Positions 1 through 5,434 of a stretch of 6,292 bases of DNA are shown piece by piece (position 1 is the stretch's first letter; every line of letters starts with the position of its first letter). The notes below the pieces were generated by a model that worked only from the letters and a program-made list of their open reading frames with translations, was not told the DNA's origin and did no database searches. The stretch lies in contig CAZYDH010000042.1 of the NCBI GenBank assembly GCA_964645915.1, positions 1 through 6,292 on the forward strand. The letters run 5' to 3'. A program made the translations under genes and the position numbers. The stretch is from JACNKV01 sp964645915. GTDB lineage: Bacteria; Fidelibacterota; Marinisomatia; Marinisomatales; JACNKV01.

Positions 1-346
1 AAATTGCAATAAAATAAGTTTCAATCCTTGGTTTAATGGAATTGTCGTTTAGACCTTGAGATTGATGAGGATGTAATATACCTTAATTTGTTTCAATCCT
101 TGGTTTAATGGAATTGTCGTTTAGACCAAGAAAAAGACCATACTACCGCATGGTTATTCCGTTTCAATCCTTGGTTTAATGGAATTGTCGTTTAGACACA
201 CACACCCACGTTGCAGGCTCAACTTCTGGTAAAAGTTTCAATCCTTGGTTTAATGGAATTGTCGTTTAGACTAAAATGAAAATTAAAGAATGTAAAATAT
301 GTGGATATTGTTTCAATCCTTGGTTTAATGGAATTGTCGTTTAGAC
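1..346 (-). CRISPR. Type I-B CRISPR array, leader-proximal end (5 repeats, 4 full spacers, partial)
   Basis: Five identical 37-bp repeats lie at 18-54, 90-126, 161-197, 235-271 and 310-346. On the plus strand each begins GTTTCAATCC and ends TCGTTTAGAC. They separate four unique spacers: 55-89 (35 bp), 127-160 (34), 198-234 (37) and 272-309 (38). Bases 1-17 are the end of a fifth spacer, so the array continues off the left edge. On the minus strand the repeat ends ATTGAAAC, the typical 8-nt 5' tag left by Cas6 in type I-B. This sets crRNA transcription leftward, with the leader at 347-517 and the spacer at 272-309 the newest. Within the repeat, CAATTCC and GGATTG can pair only imperfectly (one bulged T), giving a weak hairpin as usual for I-B. 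No repeat is degenerate, as expected near a leader. The Cas6 that would process the transcript is not in the window. Confidence 0.98.
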
Positions 347-517
347 TGCAACATTGCTGTAAGAACTTGATTTTAAGCAACATATGTCCTTATAATATTT
401 AATCCAAATTGTTAAATAGCTATTATTATTTAGCGGTATTATCCTTTTTATTATCATTATTTCCGATGTAATATTTCCGCAACTAAAGTTATTTCATCAT
501 ATGCAGGTTTATCAGCT
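347..517 (-). promoter_or_regulatory. CRISPR leader, AT-rich, between cas4 and the array
   Basis: This 171-bp stretch lies between the cas4 stop codon and the first repeat. It is strongly AT-rich, contains no recognisable gene, and sits on the side from which the array should be transcribed. Leaders normally carry the crRNA promoter and the signals that direct Cas1-Cas2 to the first repeat. On the minus strand a TATTAT that could act as a -10 element lies at about 393-398, but no convincing -35 hexamer is placed in front of it, so the promoter is not resolved. Two direct copies of GCAACAT (plus strand) occur at 348-354 and 377-383, the first one base from the repeat. A perfect 10-bp palindrome AATAGCTATT is at 415-424. 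No hairpin plus T-run terminator for the cas operon is visible, so read-through into the array is possible. The leader assignment is inferred from position and repeat polarity. Confidence 0.8.
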
Positions 518-1120
518 TCACGCACAAATATTTTTATAACAACAGTCTACGCATCTGATTTTGTATTTTGTTTTCGGAGGAATCTTTTCTTCCCTGATAA
601 TCTGCATTATTTTTCGAACTATTTCCAAGGCATTTTCTTTCATTTTCGGCGTAAAAGCAACATCACAAGTCCTTGAACCATCACGGATATACGCCACATA
701 CCCGCTATGAACATCTTTACCGTAACTCTTCTCGATTAGCATACCATATAATACTAATTGATATTTATGCGTTCTGAATATTTGTTCCTTATAGCGTGTA
801 TATTTATAATCAACCGGTGACAAACTACCATCTTTAAGATGCAATATCTCATCCACTATTCCTCTGATGCCTAACGATGGAATAGCTAAATACACATTCA
901 ATTCTTTTTTTATCACGGATATTTTTTTTCGTAAATACTTTTGATTTCGGGATGACCGTTCTTCATGAATCTGGCGCCCCTTCTTTACTTTGAATCTATT
1001 GTCTTCATATTGGCTGATTCGCATTACATTTAAAAAATAAGTGAACCGCGGACAGTATAAATATTCCATAACTTCCGACGGAGTAATCATCACTTGGGAT
1101 TGTGGATCAACGTTACTCAT
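518..1120 (-). CDS. cas4: Cas4, RecB-like Fe-S nuclease of CRISPR adaptation
   Basis: Cas4 trims prespacers and checks the PAM before Cas1-Cas2 integrates them. This protein is about 200 residues, the normal family length. Numbering here is from a GTG at 1129 (three residues longer). C26 lies in YCPRFTYF. GRQIH (51-55) gives the motif histidine H55. D93 lies in GIVDEI, and D107 with K109 in PVDYK forms the PD-(D/E)xK nuclease core. QLVLY (Q124, Y128) is the QxxxY motif. C193, C196 and C202 with C26 would hold the 4Fe-4S cluster; C197 is an extra neighbouring cysteine. ATG at 1120 is preferred because GAG lies 8 nt upstream, whereas the GTG at 1129 has no spaced ribosome site. An ATG at 1090 is a weaker option. 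It is the last gene of the operon, 21 nt after cas2, and not in the usual I-B slot before cas1. All key residues are present, so it is probably active. Confidence 0.93.
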   Translation of the reverse strand: MSNVDPQSQVMITPSEVMEYLYCPRFTYFLNVMRISQYEDNRFKVKKGRQIHEERSSRNQKYLRKKISVIKKELNVYLAIPSLGIRGIVDEILHLKDGSLSPVDYKYTRYKEQIFRTHKYQLVLYGMLIEKSYGKDVHSGYVAYIRDGSRTCDVAFTPKMKENALEIVRKIMQIIREEKIPPKTKYKIRCVDCCYKNICA

Positions 1121-1141
1121 TGACTGCACTCGTTTTTCGTA

Positions 1142-1447
1142 TCAAAAAAACAGGGCTTTAACTTCATCCGTTATCAATTTTTTATCAAATGCTTGTCCAA
1201 GCAAAATCACTTTTTTGAAATCCTTCTCACACAGCGGAAAAACATACACAGAATCTTTACTTGGATTAATCAATTCGGTGATCTCTAACCTGAGTTCATC
1301 AATACGATTTCTTTCGACTGTACCGAGGAAGACAGATTTTTGTACACGGTATAGTCCTGCCTTTTTTAGAATTTTAATTATATAGCGACGTGTTTTATCA
1401 CTGACAATATCATAGATAACCCACACCAGTTGTTCGGTTTTTTTCAT
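1142..1447 (-). CDS. cas2: Cas2, structural partner of Cas1 in spacer integration
   Basis: Cas2 is a small ferredoxin-fold protein whose dimer bridges two Cas1 dimers and sets prespacer length. From ATG at 1447 the protein has 101 residues, within the usual Cas2 range. It opens with the hallmark first strand WVIYDI, containing the conserved aspartate D13, then SDKTRR and an amphipathic helix. GLYRVQKSVFLG, the typical Cas2 second-strand region, and a later strand VYVFPLC follow. The frame could be extended to a TTG at 1462, which would overlap cas1 by 14 nt. The ATG is preferred because GAGAAG at 1455-1460 lies 7 nt upstream and the Cas2 fold begins immediately after it. cas1 ends at 1449, one base before this ATG, so the two are almost certainly translationally coupled. 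Family assignment is firm; any nuclease activity of Cas2 is dispensable in characterised systems. Confidence 0.95.
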   Translation of the reverse strand: MKKTEQLVWVIYDIVSDKTRRYIIKILKKAGLYRVQKSVFLGTVERNRIDELRLEITELINPSKDSVYVFPLCEKDFKKVILLGQAFDKKLITDEVKALFF

Positions 1448-1448
1448 G

Positions 1449-2423
1449 TTATTTCTTCTCAATCCATGTATTTGCTAATCGATGCAAGTCAAATTGAACC
1501 GTGTCACGGCGTTTTATCTTTCGTTTCCGGTATAGAATCTTTTGGTCTAAATACTCGTTATAATAGGTCATCAGAATTATTTTTCCATCTTTATTGAGGG
1601 TCAATCCTTTTTTATATTCATCGAATAATGACTGTTTCACCTTTTTTTTGCTGAATAAATTTATGACTGTTTCTTCGGCAAAAATTCTGTAACCTTCAAT
1701 AACATCGAACACCATTGATGTTTTGGCATAATGGTCTGTATGAATGAAACCGACATAGGGATCGATTCCTGCAAGAACACAGGCGCGCTCAATAATACCG
1801 TACAGCACCCCGTAAGCATAATTGAGAAGACAGTTAAATTCGTCCATTGCAGGATTTCTTGATCTTCCGTTAAATCGGAATCGTTTTGGCAGTAATTGAC
1901 TCAGTATCTTCCAATAGGATCGTCCGGCGCTACCTTCAACACCCAAGATTGTCCCTCTAATTTTCTCAGGGATTCCGGTTACGTCCTTTAGTTTTTCGAT
2001 AGCATTTTTAATTTCATCCATTGCGCGGGTAATTTCGGCTGATTGCTTGGTTCTGCGCTCTCTCAGACGATGTAAAAACTCAACCTGATTCTGAAATTTT
2101 CGGTTGATAAACTGCTTCCCGATTTCGGCACCTTCTTTAGTTCTAGAGAGTTCCAGCTGTTTATGCCTTATTCGTGCGGTCGACCCTAACTTGTCATGCC
2201 ATATCCGTCCATACGGTTTACCGGACTTCTCAAGAAAAAGAATATCAATGTTGTTTTCTACCGCTAATTTCACAGCATCGCTTGATAAACTTGCCCCGGT
2301 TGTAATCAATACCGACTGTACTTTTTTGGGAGAAACATAATTCTTATTATTCTCAGCCTTTATTTCAAAGATTCCATCCTTTACATGAAGATATGCCCCA
2401 TACGTGTTTAAAATGAGCTGCAT
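1449..2423 (-). CDS. cas1: Cas1, CRISPR integrase
   Basis: Cas1 joins prespacer ends to the leader-proximal repeat by transesterification, working as a complex with Cas2. At 324 residues it has normal length. The N-terminal beta-rich dimerisation domain covers about residues 1-75 (NTYGAYLHVKDGIFEI; VQSVLITTGASLSSDAV). The all-alpha catalytic domain follows. Metal-binding residues can be placed by motif: E163 in GVEGSAGRSYW, H228 in VGFIHTDH, and D240 with E243 in VFDVIEGYR. All are intact, so the enzyme should be active. The ATG at 2423 follows the cas3 TAA directly (TAAATG) and has no spaced Shine-Dalgarno site; the nearest AGAAGA is some 20 nt upstream. Translation is therefore probably coupled to cas3. 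The C-terminus is strongly basic (RKRKIKRRD, 299-307), which could help DNA contact, though that is inference. Confidence 0.97.
   Translation of the reverse strand: MQLILNTYGAYLHVKDGIFEIKAENNKNYVSPKKVQSVLITTGASLSSDAVKLAVENNIDILFLEKSGKPYGRIWHDKLGSTARIRHKQLELSRTKEGAEIGKQFINRKFQNQVEFLHRLRERRTKQSAEITRAMDEIKNAIEKLKDVTGIPEKIRGTILGVEGSAGRSYWKILSQLLPKRFRFNGRSRNPAMDEFNCLLNYAYGVLYGIIERACVLAGIDPYVGFIHTDHYAKTSMVFDVIEGYRIFAEETVINLFSKKKVKQSLFDEYKKGLTLNKDGKIILMTYYNEYLDQKILYRKRKIKRRDTVQFDLHRLANTWIEKK
1455..1460 (-). promoter_or_regulatory. Ribosome binding site of cas2, inside the end of cas1
   Basis: The minus strand reads GAGAAG seven bases before the ATG at 1447. It lies within the last codons of cas1 (Glu-Lys-Lys). 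It supports the ATG as the cas2 start over the upstream TTG at 1462. Confidence 0.6.
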
Positions 2424-4733
2424 TTAGAAAATAAGTGATGATTCTTCTGGTGGTAACTGTTTTGAAGGATTAAACCCGGTTTCATCGTCATAATATTCAG
2501 AAACTCTTTCATTTCGCAGGTGATAAATTCCATTATCGTGATCAGTAGGTAAGCATTTTTTGGGGATATTAATAATATAGTCAGACAATCTTCTTTGTAT
2601 TTGTTTCAAAGCCACATTTTTTTCAAACCCATTTACCATTTCTTGAGTTTCTTTATATTGAAGCCACAATGTTTGAGCATTCTTATCCAATTCAACAAAA
2701 ATTGTAGCAGTGTAGTCGTTATCAATCAAATTTAATTCAACTGTTTTGTCACTTCCCTGATATTTCAATTTTTTTATTTTATCAAGCATTGTGATTGAAT
2801 CAGTTTGAGAACCACCAATTTTAACTTCGTTGAAGTAGTCATTTGCCAGATGATAAAATTCTGATTCCGGGATAATTTCCTTATTCTGTAATACTTTTAT
2901 AGTTTTCTGTTTTAAGAAGCTCTTGTAGATACCAGCCGGTGTCCATTTGTTGGAATCTTTTAATGAATATAAAATCACTTTACCTTTGATTCCCTCTCTG
3001 CACTCACGGTTGCAACGACCACAGGTTTGAAATATACTGTCAAGGGGAGCAAAGTCCCGAATGACTATATCCAAATCAATATCTACACCAGCTTCAACCA
3101 TTTGCGTCGAAACAACAAGAATTGGTTTCTTACCATCTTTGTTTTTGATTTTCATAATCCGCTTCAATCTATCTTTGGGAATGATATGAGACGACAAATA
3201 TAACAGATGATGAGTTGTTATTCTCTCAAAACTATGTAACAGATCTTTTGCAGAACGGATGGTGTTCATCACAAACAAAATATTTTTTTGAGTATTTGTA
3301 TCAACCAAATTTTTCGCTGATTCAATAAAACCTTCCCATACCATTTGTTCTTTTTTAAGATTGGTTACATCCAATTCAATTCGGTTTAGACTACCAAACA
3401 TTTTCTTTTTTTCAGTAATTAATTCCTTAATCTCTGCATTCTCTTCAGAAAAAATTAAAGGCATTGTCGCAGTTACTAAAATTACGGTTGAGTTTAGTCG
3501 CTCTGACATTTCTTTTAACATTACTCTGACTAATTCCCAATATTCGTGGGGAACAGATTGAATTTCATCCAAAATAATGACGGCATTACTCAAACGGTTG
3601 AATTTTCTCAAGCTTGAATTTTTGTAAGAAATCAAAGTATACATAAATTGAACAAAAGTCGTAACGATGAGATTGCTTTCCCATCCTTCAATTAAATGCA
3701 GCGCTTGATTTGGTGTATATTCTTTTACAACGTGTTCTTCGTCAACTTTCTTATAATTAATATCCGTTAAATGATGGTGTTTCATTAAAATTCCGGAATC
3801 ATCAGACAATTCCGCATTTTTGCGAATTTCATCAAACACCTGATAATTTTGATCTATTACAGAGGTAAATGGTAAACAATATACAATATGGTTGTATCCA
3901 AATTTTTCACATAGCATTAAAGCAGCATAAAGAGATGAAATGGTTTTACCGGAACCGGTTGGAATGTTTATAGAGAGTATTTTTTCGTGTTTATCTAGTT
4001 TATCAATATTTTCTTTAACAGACTGAAATGCATCTTCCCTTACACTGTTTATTGAATTGGCTTTTTCATTAGTGAACCCGTTTTTAAAAAGAGTAACATC
4101 GTTGCTTTTTAGACCATTGCCTTTATTCGGGCTGTCATCTTTCATTATTGCATCCGTTTTGTCTGCTTGTAGTATAATAGAATACAACAGATTCAAAACA
4201 AAATAATGTTCAATTTCAAAACCTCTGTCTTTCCGACGCAGACTTCTTAATTCACCATAATCAAAATTTTTAAATTCCTCGAATTCCAAATCTTTGGCTT
4301 GAATCTTACAATTTTCCAAATCTGTATCAGTAATTGTAAGCAATGAACGATAATCATCCAAATTCCCATGATGCTTTCGAACAATGATAAATCCAAAAGC
4401 TGGCAAGACCGACCCCACTCCGAATTTTTCTTTTAGGACGAGAAATGTTTTTATAGCTGAAATCAGACCGTGATTACGTTTATTCCTGCTATCATCGGTA
4501 GAGGGTTGTTCTGGGTTATTAATATAATCCTGAAAGAAGGAGGTGGCTTTCCCAAAATCGTGATAGAGAGCGGCAACAGAAACCACCTCTCTTAAATCTT
4601 CTCTTTTAAAGCAAGGAAAATCAAAATCTAATGTATCAAATAGTTTTAAACCCTTACTTTGAACACCTACTAAATGATCATTTAATAGCCGGTCTGTGTG
4701 AGATTTTAGATCAGAAGGGAATAATATGTTCAC
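2424..4733 (-). CDS. cas3: Cas3, HD nuclease-helicase that degrades the target DNA
   Basis: Cas3 is recruited by Cascade after R-loop formation and unwinds and cuts the displaced strand. This 769-residue protein carries both domains. The N-terminal HD nuclease (about 10-200) has H20, the H58-D59 pair in YHDFGK, H88, the H121-H122 pair in RKHHG, and D191 in QADKTDA. The superfamily 2 helicase (about 235-600) has Walker A PTGSGKT (258-264), DEIQ (389-392), TAT (421-423), VSTQMVEAGVDID (541-553) and motif VI QTCGRCNR (569-576). The remaining C-terminal part matches the Cas3 accessory region by position only. All catalytic motifs are intact. The start is GTG at 4733, fixed on the upstream side by an in-frame TGA at 4743-4745. 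The first 23 nt overlap the end of cas5. GAGAG at 4740-4744 lies 6 nt upstream; a stronger GGAGGTG directly covers the start codon. The protein ends exactly at the cas1 ATG. Confidence 0.96.
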   Translation of the reverse strand: MNILFPSDLKSHTDRLLNDHLVGVQSKGLKLFDTLDFDFPCFKREDLREVVSVAALYHDFGKATSFFQDYINNPEQPSTDDSRNKRNHGLISAIKTFLVLKEKFGVGSVLPAFGFIIVRKHHGNLDDYRSLLTITDTDLENCKIQAKDLEFEEFKNFDYGELRSLRRKDRGFEIEHYFVLNLLYSIILQADKTDAIMKDDSPNKGNGLKSNDVTLFKNGFTNEKANSINSVREDAFQSVKENIDKLDKHEKILSINIPTGSGKTISSLYAALMLCEKFGYNHIVYCLPFTSVIDQNYQVFDEIRKNAELSDDSGILMKHHHLTDINYKKVDEEHVVKEYTPNQALHLIEGWESNLIVTTFVQFMYTLISYKNSSLRKFNRLSNAVIILDEIQSVPHEYWELVRVMLKEMSERLNSTVILVTATMPLIFSEENAEIKELITEKKKMFGSLNRIELDVTNLKKEQMVWEGFIESAKNLVDTNTQKNILFVMNTIRSAKDLLHSFERITTHHLLYLSSHIIPKDRLKRIMKIKNKDGKKPILVVSTQMVEAGVDIDLDIVIRDFAPLDSIFQTCGRCNRECREGIKGKVILYSLKDSNKWTPAGIYKSFLKQKTIKVLQNKEIIPESEFYHLANDYFNEVKIGGSQTDSITMLDKIKKLKYQGSDKTVELNLIDNDYTATIFVELDKNAQTLWLQYKETQEMVNGFEKNVALKQIQRRLSDYIINIPKKCLPTDHDNGIYHLRNERVSEYYDDETGFNPSKQLPPEESSLIF

Positions 4734-5424
4734 CTCCGACTCTCAAGACATTACTAATTTTAGCACGGATTGGTTTTCCATCGCTATCAAACAAATACTC
4801 ACCATAATGTTCTACGATTCTGCTGTTATCACTTCTCATCCTTACTGGTATGTTATTCATAAATATCTTCCTATTTTCAAAGTCAATGATTTCCATATCT
4901 CCAATTAACCGTTTAGGAATGATGGAATGAATATGAAGAAATTTACCATTTGATTTAACGGGCTTACTATCAATAATATTAACAAACTGAAAATCAGCAA
5001 GATTCCAGGCTAGCCCCAGAGAAGCAGTATAATATGATTCATGATTTTTCAGATTAATAACTAATTGCTGAAATTTTTCTTTATCACTCCAGGCAAACCA
5101 CACTCTAAATTTCCCATCTTTGATAAACTCCATTGTGGTTTGTTTATGTTGCTCAAAACTATAAAAATGCTTTGGGCTGGTAGTTTTCAAGGTGTTAATT
5201 GGAATTACAATTTTTTTTATTGCATCTTGAATACCGACCGCTAACGAATATGAATCTTCTTGAAAGTGTGTCCAATAATGATTTTTATCCAACCCGACGA
5301 TTGCAGAGATCAATCCCACTAACGCTGTACCGGTAGGAATACTAAAAGTCTGTGGAGACATTGTGGTAAACGGTTTTTTGAATTGAGCATAATCCGCCCA
5401 AATATCAAAAACAACATATTTCAT
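4711..5424 (-). CDS. cas5: Cas5 (Hmari/I-B type), Cascade subunit that caps the crRNA 5' handle
   Basis: Cas5 is a RAMP-fold protein that binds the crRNA 5' tag at the foot of the Cascade backbone, next to the large subunit. From ATG at 5424 it has 237 residues, usual for the I-B form. The N-terminus MKYVVFDIWADYAQFKKPFT, followed by SPQTFSIPTGTALVGLISAI (23-42), is the typical Cas5h pattern: a first RAMP strand, then a proline/glycine loop and helix. YYTASLGLAWNLADFQFV (131-148) is a second family-like segment. The frame opens ten codons earlier, at 5454 inside cas7, but ATG 5424 is preferred because AGGAGGT at 5428-5434 sits just upstream and the fold starts there. There is no sign of the catalytic histidine arrangement of the I-C Cas5d processing enzyme, but this was judged by eye. 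The gene starts 8 nt after cas7 ends. Its 3' end contains the cas3 start. Confidence 0.92.
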   Translation of the reverse strand: MKYVVFDIWADYAQFKKPFTTMSPQTFSIPTGTALVGLISAIVGLDKNHYWTHFQEDSYSLAVGIQDAIKKIVIPINTLKTTSPKHFYSFEQHKQTTMEFIKDGKFRVWFAWSDKEKFQQLVINLKNHESYYTASLGLAWNLADFQFVNIIDSKPVKSNGKFLHIHSIIPKRLIGDMEIIDFENRKIFMNNIPVRMRSDNSRIVEHYGEYLFDSDGKPIRAKISNVLRVGGEHIIPF

Positions 5425-5427
5425 ATT

Positions 5428-5434
5428 ACCTCCT
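5428..5434 (-). promoter_or_regulatory. Ribosome binding site of cas5, overlapping the cas7 stop codon
   Basis: The minus strand reads AGGAGGT three bases before the ATG at 5424. The first bases of the site are part of the cas7 stop codon (TAG at 5435-5433). A ribosome finishing cas7 would therefore release at the cas5 initiation site, which suggests coupled and balanced synthesis of the two Cascade subunits. This site decides the cas5 start over the longer open frame. Confidence 0.8.

Noticed and set aside
415..424. Palindrome AATAGCTATT as a terminator or operator
   Set aside because: Only 10 bp, AT-rich, no loop and no clear following T-run in the right place; expected by chance in this leader.
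1041..1385. Plus-strand open frame across the cas4/cas2 junction
   Set aside because: It lies antisense to two well-supported cas genes, has no ribosome site or recognisable domain, and its composition is that of a reverse-strand shadow.
2104..2340. Plus-strand open frame opposite cas1
   Set aside because: Fully antisense to the conserved N-terminal part of Cas1; no family resemblance.
3361..3561. Plus-strand open frame opposite the cas3 helicase region
   Set aside because: Antisense to conserved helicase motifs and short; coding signal is on the other strand.
4726..4908. Plus-strand open frame opposite cas5
   Set aside because: Antisense shadow of cas5 with no supporting start signal or homology.
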